NCBI GenBank assembly: GCA_916613615.1 | Contig: OU744732.1 | Location: 33,875,950-33,939,949, forward strand | Reading direction: 5' to 3' | DNA length: 64,000 nt | DNA from: Steromphala cineraria | Taxonomy: Eukaryota > Mollusca > Gastropoda > Trochida > Trochidae | In this document: positions 45,495-56,500 of the stretch, piece by piece | Layout of the letters: each line of letters opens with the position of its first letter | How positions within the stretch are numbered: position 1 is the first letter of the stretch | Notes under the pieces: generated by a model | Seen by the model: only the letters and a program-made list of their open reading frames with translations | The model's database searches: none | Told to the model about the DNA's origin: nothing | Made by a program: the position numbers and the translations under genes

Positions 45495-46170
45495 GCGAGA
45501 TGTACCGCGGAGAAATATGCCTAGATAAGAGCATGATGGCAAACGGGATCACATAAAAGTCAATTTGTTGCGGCTGTGTAAAATTATTTTTCAATGTGAG
45601 TGGCACGTTAATAGCTTTCGGAAATATAACTACTGTATTGAATGTGATATCATTTTCATAGTTGAAGATGGCAAATATGTTATAACAACAGCATTGCATG
45701 CACGCTATTCTACTTGGTCTATTATTCCCTGGTTATTGTCTCTGGGTATACCGTATACGGAACGATAGAACTTTTATAGTTAGATATCCAGTGAAGTTGG
45801 AATAGTATGGTTATGAAGAGAAGATCACTTTTATAGCCGAGAAAATTTTTAAGTCTTTGAATAAAACAATAGATGTAACACGGACAAAGATCAAGTCGTG
45901 AATGAATTCATTGGCTTGAATATTAATTGCAAATGAAAGAAATCTTCTTGTTCCTTGGTCGCACAGAAATGGTCAGAGGATCAGAGAAATAAGAGAACAG
46001 ACATTGCTGATTGGTCAATAGGGGAAGTCTTATGAATTGTTCCCATTTAAAAGGTCCGCTTGAAAGTAAAGTGGAGCGCAATTCTAGAAATTACCAATGT
46101 ACATTTAGAGAGACTGTGCCTCGTAGATCTTTTGTCATGGCAAGAGATACCACCTAGCTACGTTGATTAA
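45495..46170. other. Intergenic, no distinct feature
   Basis: No recognised gene or repeat. The minus-strand frame at 45469-45699 lacks protein-like features. Confidence 0.35.
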
Positions 46171-46171
46171 A

Positions 46172-46842
46172 AATAGAGCCATGTGCTCTGTAGCTCATCA
46201 GACTTTTAATGGAAATAGGTTTTTAAGTTGTGACCCCTTTTGGGGTCACCAAATCTACAATTTAGAATTCCAATTGGTCAATGAGTCAACACACAACGTT
46301 TCAGCTCTCTAAACCTTTTGGAACTGGAGAAGATGAAAATACTTTTTTAAGGTTTTGACTCCTGTGACCCTATTTGGGGTCAAGGGGTCACCAAACCTAA
46401 AATTTAGAATCCTCATTGGCCAAGGAGTCTACACACAACTTTCAGCTCTCTAGACCTTTTGGAACTGGAGAAGTAGATGAAAATAGGTTTTTCAGGTATT
46501 GACACCTTTGACCCTATATGGGGTCATGGGGTCACAAAATCTACAATTTAGAATCCCCATTGGCCAACGAGTCTACACACATTTGTTCAGCTCTCTAGAC
46601 CTTTTGAAACTGGAGAAGAAGATTAAAATAGGTTTTTCAGGTTTTGACCCCTGTGGGCTATGGGGTCACAAAATCTACAATTTAGAATCCCCTTTGACCA
46701 AGGGGTCTACACACAACTTTTCACCTCTCTGGAGTCATTGGTTCTGGAGAAGAAGTCGAAAAAGTGAAAAGTTTACGGATGGACGGACGCCATGCCATGC
46801 CATAAGCCCATTGGGTCTTTCAGACATGATGAGCTTAAAAGT
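46172..46842 (+). mobile_element. Pearl-like element, copy g
   Basis: It starts TAGAGCCATGTGCTCTGTAG and ends TTCAGACATGATGAGCTTAA. Four internal units of about 120-150 bp carry GGGGTCACCAAA, TTAGAATCC and AGCTCTCTAGACCTTTTGGA, followed by the GGATGGACGGACGCC tract. Confidence 0.85.
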
Positions 46843-47302
46843 GAGTATAATTCATTATTTGCGTCTGTCTTTTTTGGACGACAGTCCATTTAGTCCATGA
46901 AGCGATTCCGAGTACCTCTAGATTTATATGCTTTCGCGAGTTTCCCCAAGACATTTCTAGAGAAGATGGACTGTTATTTAAGGCCAGATCCGAATATAAC
47001 AAAACCATAATTATGATTGCCTATAAGATGTTGATTATTTGAGAGTGTAGTTTTATAAGCAGGTCCACGAAAGAGTCGTAAATGCTCGGTAGGGACGCAA
47101 TAGTTTGGTTACGAACTGCTAACAGTTGACAGATTTCGTTTTTAAAGGGGCAGTAGCACGGGTTTTTTTTAAATTTTATATTTTCAAAATCTCACTACAG
47201 AAACCAATCATCCATAGTCGGAGAACAAATTATGAAGCTTCACATAAAGTCCGTTGGCTGCCATTTTTATGTGAACATCTTTAATTCATTTTGTGTAAGA
47301 AA

Positions 47303-48138
47303 AATAGAGCCATTGGCTCTGTAGCTCATCAGGCTTCATCATCAATTATGCTGTAGAGTGTGGCCAATGTGATTCAACCTTTGTAGAGGTCACAGGGGCA
47401 CCAATCATAAAATTAAGTATATAGGCGACAAGTTTCAGTTTTCTAGGACTTATACTTCAGGAGAAGAAGATGAAAATAGATTTGAAGGACGTTCCTGTTG
47501 CCTTTATTAGGGGTCACAGGGCAACCAAAACTACAATTTATAATCCTCACTTGTCAAGGAGTCTGTACACAAAGTTTCAGCTTTCTAGGCCTTATGGTTC
47601 TGGAGAAGAAGATGAATATAGGTTTTTAGGGTGTGGCCCCTGTGCCCCTTATTAGGGGTCACGGGGCCACCAAAGCTACAATTTATAATCCTCACTCTTC
47701 ATAGAGGCTATACACAAAGTTTCAGCTTTCTAGGCCCCATGGTTCTGGAGAAGAAGATGAAAATAGGCTTTTAGGGCATGGCCCCTGTGGCCCTTATTAG
47801 GGGTCAGAGGGCCACTAAAGCTACAATTCATAATCCTCACTAGCCAAGGAGTCTGTACACAAAGTTTCAGCTTTCTAGGCCTTATGGTTCTGGAGAAGAA
47901 GATGAATATAGGTTTTTAGGGTGTGGCCCCTGTGCCCCTTATTAGGGGTCACGGGGCCACCAAAGCAACAATTTATAATCCTCACTAGCCAAGGAGTCTG
48001 TACACAAAGTTTCAGCTTTCTAGGCCTTATGGTTCTGGAGAAGAAGTCGAAATTCCACAAAGTTTACGGACGGACGGACGCGGGACACCATGCCATGCCA
48101 TGCGCCCATCGGGCCTTATAGGCCAGATGAGCTAAAAA
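47303..48138 (+). mobile_element. Pearl-like element, copy h (most complete)
   Basis: It starts TAGAGCCATTGGCTCTGTAG, ends GGCCAGATGAGCTA and lies in a poly-A target. Four to five internal units of about 140-155 bp (GTTCTGGAGAAGAAGATGAA ... AGGGTGTGGCCCCTGTG ... CACTAGCCAAGGAGTCTGTA) are very similar to one another. The 3' part has GGACGGACGGACGC and CATGCCATGCCATG. Confidence 0.9.
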
Positions 48139-48244
48139 AGGAATCGCATTGCTGAACTTTGCATAATATATTTACTTTATTACTGCTTCATTTAGTTTTA
48201 ATACATTGTCTTTCCACTAGAACCATTTATTTTCATTTTCCTGA

Positions 48245-48392
48245 CATTATACAATTATAGACTGGTGATGAGGTCAATACCTGTTTTTATAGACCCGAGG
48301 AAAACAATATTGACCGTGGACGATATTGTTTAACTCAGGTCAATAAAAACGATATCGACCTCTACAAGAGTCTATAATTGTATAATCTTCCC
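48245..48392. mobile_element. Palindromic MITE TACAATTATAGAC in a TA target
   Basis: TACAATTATAGACTGGTGAT on the left, GAGTCTATAATTGTA on the right, flanked by TA. The interior holds inverted AGGTCAATA and TATTGACC phrases. This is the fold-back structure typical of mariner-type MITEs; the family is inferred. Confidence 0.75.
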
Positions 48393-48719
48393 CCTAAAAA
48401 TGTGCTTCTGCCCCTTAAAGGTGTTGGATTATGTGGCACTTATCATTGCTGTCAGTCACATGCAACATTTGGCTAAGTGGTATGCAAATGAGATTTCCAT
48501 TTTCCAGAGACGATTAAAACAGGATTTTTGAATTTTGGACAAAATCCAGAAAAAAACATTTGTTTTAAGCCACTGGAATCATGCCCTTTGGACAGATAAC
48601 ATCTAATGGTCATTTACTTAACTCCTTTAAAAGAAACATTTATGAAAAGTCAGAATATGCAGGGATTGTGCCCCAATGTGAAAGATAACCAATGACAGTG
48701 GTCCACAGAGGGGTGCACC

Positions 48720-49010
48720 GATGGTTCTTTTTGGGTGCCCGGTGCGATTTATGTTCACATTAGATGATCGAGAAGGTAGGAGCAGGGGGTATATTATCAC
48801 ATATGTCAAAATAGGATTCAAGTAGGTATTGTCCACATTAGCAGATCCAGAAGGTGGGTACAGGGGTATGTATATATATTGTGTCCACATTGGCGGGTCC
48901 AAAGAGGGTCCAGGATGTGTGTATTATGTCCACATCAGTGGATCTAGAAGGTAGATATAGGGGTATATATCATGTCCACAACGCCAGATCCTGAAGTGGT
49001 GTGTGTGTGG
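48720..49010. repeat. Imperfect tandem repeat (GTCCACATT ... GATCCAGAAGG)
   Basis: TGTCCACATTAGCAGATCCA, GAAGGTGGGTACAGGGGTAT and diverged relatives recur about five times at uneven spacing of 45-90 bp. Confidence 0.65.
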
Positions 49011-49050
49011 GACTGGTTGGCACCCCATTAAAGTTATTTCCAAATATACT

Positions 49051-49414
49051 TTAAAGGGGCAGTAGCACGTTTTTAGGGGGAATATAAGGTGACGTCAGGA
49101 AAATTAAAATTAATGGTTCCAATTGAAAGACAACGCATATAAACTAGATGGAGCAGTAATAATTCACATATATAATGTAAGGTTTAGCCATGTGATTCCA
49201 TTTTCTTACACAAAATGAATTAAAGGTGTTCACACAAAATGGCCGCCCATGGATTTTAGGTGAATCTTCATACTTTGTCTTCTGACTATAGATGATTGGT
49301 TTGTGTTATGAAATTGTTGACACTATGAAAATAATACATTTATCATAAACTTACTATTATCAGTGAAAATTTTAAAATATAAAATTATCAAAAAACGTGC
49401 TACTTCCCCTTTAA
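49051..49414. mobile_element. TTAA-flanked MITE, copy 7
   Basis: TTAAAGGGGCAGTAGCACGT to ACGTGCTACTTCCCCTTTAA, 364 bp. Confidence 0.88.
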
Positions 49415-49419
49415 GTAAA

Positions 49420-50517
49420 GGGTTGAATAGACGGCTAAGGATTCATTTTACATCTCTTTTTTCTTTTCAATCATGTCATCAAGCAAAATAGTCACAAAAT
49501 GACACAATCATTCAAAAGTCATACTTGACACAACCACAGGGCCCATTCCAACAAAATGGAAATCCTGGAATCACCCCTGAATCCATCTGACCAAAGAGGC
49601 CCAGTGAGCAAAAAAAACTTAGTCTTATTTTTTAGAATATGGAACATACTCCATGGATTTATTGATAATATTTAACATATCAACAATATATGCAAAAATG
49701 GCCTAATTCAGAGGTGAAGCAAGAAATGAGATTAATATTCATAGCAGGTGGGCCAACAGACCTTTTACTTGCAAGGATGTCACCAATGAAGATACATAAC
49801 ACAGCACTTTCATCACCGATATGATATAGCACAATTCACTCCGCTGAATCTCATCGTTTAACAATTATCTATCTAAATCTACTGCAACAAACACCTGTCT
49901 TGTTTCACAACAGGTTTCACAACAATTGAATTGAGGCCAGAAAAACTTTATTGCATGATTTACAGACTTTCTACAAATCTTTTAAAAAAAGTATTTGCTC
50001 TAGTGAGGATGAAACTTTCAGGTATTTAAGAAAGTTGCAGACATTTCTGAATAATAGCAAATTATCTATTATTTTCAATTGGGGGAAAATTTGGTAGCAT
50101 TTTATTCACAGAATGTCAGGCCAACATTTTAAGCCAAAATCATGTTAGATTTCGCAATCATCTAATAAAATGTGTTGGCTCAAAGATAAAAGATATTCTA
50201 TTTCAAATTTCTACAAAAACAAAATGAAAAAATAAATAGGTAACAGTGTTGCACACATAAATGAATGAGTATCAATTGTGACATCCTTACATGCTGATTA
50301 TGAAATGTCCCTATAAAAATGAAAAGCACTTTGATTATCAAGGATAAGAGATGGGATATTAAATTGTCAAGTCAGTGTGTTCACCGGAAACAGTTACAGT
50401 AGTTTTTGTAAATAATTGGCCAAAAAGCGCGGCGACTACGCTGCATCCAAAAAGACTGATTCAGGAAACACCGTCAATATCAACACAGCATAGTGTTGAG
50501 ATATCAGTTCTCTCAAT
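49420..50517. other. Region downstream of eIF5A
   Basis: AT-rich sequence beyond the eIF5A stop codon. It should contain the 3' untranslated region, but no certain polyadenylation signal could be chosen. No repeat was recognised. Confidence 0.35.
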
Positions 50518-50577
50518 TTATGTCGCATTTTTATATGCAATAATGGCTTCGGTACCCATGGCCCCCAGTACCGTCAC
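50518..50577 (-). CDS. EIF5A: eIF5A coding exon 4 (terminal)
   Basis: The acceptor TGTTGTTGCAG precedes GTGACGG in phase 0. The exon encodes [19 protein letters not shown] and a TAA stop at 50518. It aligns with the vertebrate end ITVLSAMTEEAAVAIKAMAK. Confidence 0.9.
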   Translation of the reverse strand: MTVLGAMGTEAIIAYKNAT

Positions 50578-53500
50578 CTGCAACAACAACAAAAAGGGAA
50601 TTTATCAACATTACTTATCTCATCACCATGTATAAATTGCTGTACCCTCATTTTCCCATATGCTTGAAAACGGTATAAGAATCTATACCGAAACTTCGCC
50701 ACATTCTACAATAAAGAAGCTGAATATCCATAAATCCTTGTCATCTTGATGACGTTGTACGTTGACGTTACATAGCGGAATGATCTTTGTTGCTTCATTG
50801 TGATGTCAACAGGTTTAATATCCTAGTATAGAGGTTATGTACTAGATATGCCATAATATTTCTTACAAATAGAACAAGAGAATTAGTGAGCAAGATCACT
50901 TTTTATACCCCCGCTTCCCTAAGAGATTATAGAAACTAAGATACAACTACACTTAGTAAGGATTCCTACAAAATTGCAAAACTGTTTTAATTTGTTTAAA
51001 CTAACAATGTCTTTTTCAGACATTTATGATTCTTACATAGTCATTATTGTATTAATATAATCTTCAATGTCCTTTCAATGTGACTGTATCATAAGAAAGA
51101 AGTTAACCATACAAAAATATTGCGAGTACATCGAATGGCTCATCTGAACAAAAAATATCAGAGTTAAGAGAGGAACAAAAATGACTTTCTCAAAGAGTCA
51201 CTTTTACAAGAAAGAAATCAAAATCTTAAAATAATAATGAGAGTGGTCTGACTGAAATATACAAAAGGCATATCTAGGGACCATAGTCATTACATATATA
51301 TACAGTTTTATCACATTGGAAGAAATAGTATATGAGTTATGAGCGGAACAAAAATGACTTCCTCACAGTCACTTTTACAATAAAGAAGTTGAAAATCTAA
51401 AATAATCATCATGGAATCTGACCAAAATTAACAAAAGGCACATCTAAGGACTGTAGGGATTAAACATATAAAGTTTCGCAACATTTGAACATATAGTACT
51501 CGAGTTAAGAGCGGAACAAAACGATTTCTTTGCACAGTCACTTCTACACAAAAAAAAAGAGCCATTGGCTCTGTAGCTCATCAGGCTTCATTGTCAATTA
51601 CAATATATGCTGTTGAGTGTGGCAAATGTGATTCCCCCTTTGTAGAGGCCAAAGGGTAACCAATCATAAACTTAAGTATATAGGCGACAAGTTTCAGTTT
51701 TCTAGGACTTATACTTCATTGGGGCAACAGGGTCACCAAACCTACAATTCATAATCCTCACTTGTCAAGGAGTCTGTACACAAAGTTTCAGCTTTCTAGG
51801 CCTTATGGTTCTGGAGAATAAGATGAAAATAGGTTTTTAGGGTGTGGCCCCTGTGGCCCTTATTAGGGGCAACAGGGTCACCAAAGCTACAATTTATAAT
51901 CCTCACTAGCCAAGGAGTCTGTACACAAAGTTTCAGCTTTCTAGGCCTTATGGTTCTGGAGAAGGAGATGAAAATAGGTTTTTAGGGCATGGCCCCTGTG
52001 GCCCTTAATAGGGGTCACAGGGCCACCAAAGCTACAATTTATAATCCTCACTAGCCAAGGAGTCTGTACACAAAGTTTAAGCTTTTTAGGCCTGAGAAGA
52101 AGTCGAAATTCCACAAAGTTTACGGACGGACGGACGGACGGACGCCGGACACCGTGCCATGCCATAAGCCCATCGGGCCTTACAGGCCAGATGAGCTAAA
52201 AAGTTAAAAATCTAAAAAAACAATGAGACCATCTGACCGAAATATATAAAAGGCACATCTAGGGACCATAGTGATTACACATATGAAGTTTCGTGACATT
52301 TGAACAAATAGTATTTGAGTTATGAGCGGAACAAAAAGTGTGACGGGACGGACGGACGGACGGAAGGACGCGCTGACCACTATATACCCCCGACTACTTC
52401 GTAGCGGGGGTATAAAAATAGAAATTTTGACAATGTAGATTAAAGATAAAAGTAAGATTAAATACAGTTTGCTGAATTGTTGCAGCTCCAATTTCGATTG
52501 GAAAAGGCAGGGGTCATTGGTCATTTTGCACATTGGATGAACAAAATGGCCCTTTCAGATTTTGAAGTTTACTATTGATCTAATGGGCAATGGCCCATTT
52601 GAAATTTAGAAAATTATCAAAAACCCTGAAAATATGGCTCATTGGCAAAGATGTCTTTCCTAATCCCTGAATTTTCCTTGTTTATTTCCGTCTCAATCAC
52701 ATATTGTTTACATTGTTAATTGGTTTTGTTAATCCTTTTGTGTATTACCATATATGAGTCATTCTCAAAAGTTTGTGAAATTCCTGTCCGCCACTTTCTA
52801 CCGTCTTTATTTAATAAATAACATTTAAATTTGATAAGATTTCACTTTCAGATTGAAGCTTATATATTTGATACACAAAAGAACACTTTCAAATATAAAT
52901 TAATGCTCAATCTATTTTTTTATTTGATTTTTACAAAATCAGAAGACGTAGTTTCCCATGTCCCAGCAAAGGAATTTAGACCTACAAGAGTCTGTCATTT
53001 GGTGAATGAGTTTGGGATGTACTTTTTTCCACTGGTTGTTGATAGAAACATCTATTATGATATTCCCTACATTAATCAAACCTTATATAGAGTAAATTTT
53101 CATATTAATTTTCACTTTTTATGTCTGTCACAGACAATTATGTCTTTCCTGTAACAGTACCATATTATCATGAAATAATTGATGATCCCTTGATTTCTGG
53201 AAAATATATTTCTTGTCATGTTCAATGTTAGTTTCTGATTGACAAAGCAAACACTGTGTTTAATCTGGGCTTCAGACAAAATACTTTTTATAAAAAAATT
53301 AGTTGAAGTTCAGATTTTAGAGAGTAGAAATTGCCGATGTCTTTACTGTAACACATATTTCAAAACTGCTGTTATGTTTGTGTAACTTATCACCAGTTCA
53401 TTAAATCTGGGTTGTCGAAAGCAACACAAGCCTTAAGTCTGGCTCGCTTGAGGGATCAGTCATTATCTTTAATTGTAGTGTCAAAGAGATATTGTCTTTA

Positions 53501-56500
53501 ATGTAACAGTCTATCCTGTAACAAAAGTATGTTACAGGAAAGATAACATTGTTACAGTAAAGACATTTCATCACTATTTGTTTTATTTAATGAATAAAAG
53601 AACTTAACATTTATTTTTTCATCACATATTTCAAAAACATTAAGTATTAGTTTAATGTTCATTATTTCATATTGTAAGATAGAAGGCATATTTACACAAC
53701 ATGGACTTATATCAGAACTTGTTATTGCAAAGACTTGACTCCGTTACAGTAAAGAATGTTTGCATGATTACTGGTGTCAAAATACAAAGAGGAGAAATCT
53801 TGAAGTTAATAAGCTGATAATTAATAGTAGAAATACCCCAAAAAGATAAGGAGCATAATTATTTATTATTTGTCAGTGTCTAAGGGTCATAAATAATAAT
53901 TGATTTTAGTTACTGCAAAGACTTTATTGTTACGGTAAAGACTTAACATTATTTCTGCATATATTGTAAATACTGAGAGTTGCAATTTACCATATTTACC
54001 ATCAAACAAGATACAAACTGATTACAAACTGTTTTCTGAATTGGTTCTTCGATATATTATGGTAGTCTTACATGTCATTATCAATGCAGTCACTTTGAAA
54101 ATGGATAAACTTAATTAATCATATCTTTCGTAACATTTGATGTCTTTCCTGTAACAATTATTGGCGACATAACTTTTTTTCAAAATCACACTCTATTGAT
54201 AACTAAAGGATATCATGAGAAATTTGTGCAATAATCAAATGTTCTCAACTAATACAACTACACAATATTTTGAAATATCAGTACACTTCATAAATATTTT
54301 GGTTTTTTTGCCTTTCCAGTCACATAAAGTGTCTTTCACATAACATGAATGTCTTTCCTGTAACTCCATTAATTCTTTTAAATAGGCCCTAATTAATAAT
54401 GATAACATGTTGACAATATCCTGAAATGGAATTTAACTAAGTAGATGTCCAATTCAGTTGAAATAATTTTCTTTAAATCATTTATTTTGACATTTATAGG
54501 TTTTGAAAGTGTAAACTGGTCCTCTGTTTACATATGAACACAGTTGTTCCCTTAATCTAAACCTTAAAGTAGTTTAATGTTAAGTTTTATTATTTGCAAG
54601 TGGTGTAAAAGAATAAAATAAATTGACCTAAATAGAAAAATTTAAGATATAACATTAATTTCAGATTTCTTGGTCAAAACAGTATTGTTACAGGAAAGAC
54701 ACTCATGATCACATACACTAATTAATTAATCAGCAACAGACTTACTGAACATCATTAAGCATCAATTTTGTATTTTCCACATGTCTTTGATATACACTTA
54801 CCCATTTGCGAAAATTAATTACCAAAATGTTTCATAATTTTTTTTAAAATTTTGTGTCCAGAATTGCACCTTTTTTTGAGAATGACTCATATATGCTACT
54901 GACTGTCTGTAAAACTACATTGCTTGACAACGACACAAGAAGCTGTGTCGAAATGTCGCCTAACATGAATAAAGAAGTTGTCATCCATATAATCCTCTTC
55001 CTTATAATCCCTGGATGTCAAAACTAAATGATATTTAAAAAATTTCATCATCATCATGTCAACAGTCATATAAGGGACGGGACTTGAATTTTTTTTCACT
55101 ATATCCGAGTTCGTTATATTCATGTTCTACTGTAATTGTAACATCATTATGTTCAGAAACCATATCCTTTCCTTTCAACAATTAATTCATAAAGGAAAAT
55201 ATTCAACCAAAAACAACCAACCATGAGGTCATCCCCAGCATCGAACCTGGTCCTGATCCCATCACCAATCTCACCATCTGGAAGCTTCAGATCAGATCTC
55301 ACATCCCCTTTGTCCGTGTAAAAGGATATGAAGCCATCATGGTCAATGTCAAGTAGCTGTAACAGTCGTAAAACATGAATCATCATATGATTGTCGGTGA
55401 AATATTGGGATTTATCATCCAAAATTGTTTTCCACAGGAGTTATGGGATGAAAAATGGTTTTGGATGATAAATAGAATCTCACCCTCTTGTCTTCTGATA
55501 TCAAATATATCAACACTCGTTGATAAAGGTAAAATATCCTTGACTAGCCAAGAATATTTGTTACTATTATCAACTTGTGTTGATATATTTTATATCAGAA
55601 GATAAGAGGGTGAGAAGCTCTCTTTATCAATGGAAATGATATACAACTAGATTAGTGCAGAGCAGCCCCAAAGCTGTGGGTTTCGCTTTCCCCTGATCGG
55701 CCTTCTACAGGCCTCAGCAAATTGGACATTTTCTTGTAACCTTGACCTTTGACATTCAAAGTCACATAATCAATAACGCTTTTCATTGAGAATAATAATC
55801 ATGTAATGAATAAATGTATTAATAGGTAAAATAAAGCACTTCGCTAAACAATGCTTAAGTTGCAACCTTGCTGTGACCTTGACCTTTGATGGATTGTAGC
55901 CGTGTAACTTTTTTGAAGATGACATATATACTAAGTAAGAGCTTCAGAGCACAAAAACTTTTCACGTTATTGTGTTTACAAGGAATATATTAATGATTTT
56001 ATAACTTGTGACCTTGAAGTTTGACCTTGAAAATGAACATGTCAAAATAGTTCCCTGAGGTATAAGCATTAGATAATGAATAAGAGTTCTGGAAAGCTAA
56101 GTGGAAAAACGTTATATGCGATGCCTATTGTTGAATTTTCGTATGATAGGAGCAACTTACAGATTCACGGAAAAATTGCTTCCTCGCCCAATTTGATATC
56201 ATGATAAGATTATTTCAAACAGTCTTTGTTTTACAATATTGATGACCTTAACTACAAATAATGGTTAACCATTGATGAATTTTTTTATTATATTCAATAA
56301 TTAATCGAACAATGATTGAGATTGATGCTAATTTACCTGAAAGTCCTTCCGCTTTATGTTTGGAACAATCATATTGTGGGTCGAGGGACAAATATCTTCA
56401 TACTTCTTCCCATTGAATATATCGATGCCGACTAGATGGACCTGGAAATAAAACATACCATATTATACAGGGTTTGACATTAGCACTTTGAATCTTTCAA

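Larger units (their letters stand above)
47142..48418. mobile_element. TTAA-flanked MITE, copy 6, with two nested insertions
   Basis: TTAAAGGGGCAGTAGCACGG on the left and CTTCTGCCCCTTAA on the right. A pearl-like element (47303-48138) splits it in the GTAAGAAAA|AGGAATCGC segment. A palindromic MITE (48245-48392) splits it again before the right end. Comparison with the uninterrupted copy at 29761-30124 confirms both insertion points. Confidence 0.85.

Noticed and set aside
47921..48121. Open frames inside pearl-like elements (also 44593-45189, 46499-46900 and 51941-52165).
   Set aside because: Identical phrases recur in each copy because the element repeats. There is no selection for protein and no transposase motif.
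55740..56030. TGACCTTGACCTTTGA phrases resembling nuclear-receptor response elements.
   Set aside because: They occur in ordinary intron DNA and similar phrases belong to dispersed repeats. There is no evidence for regulation from sequence alone.
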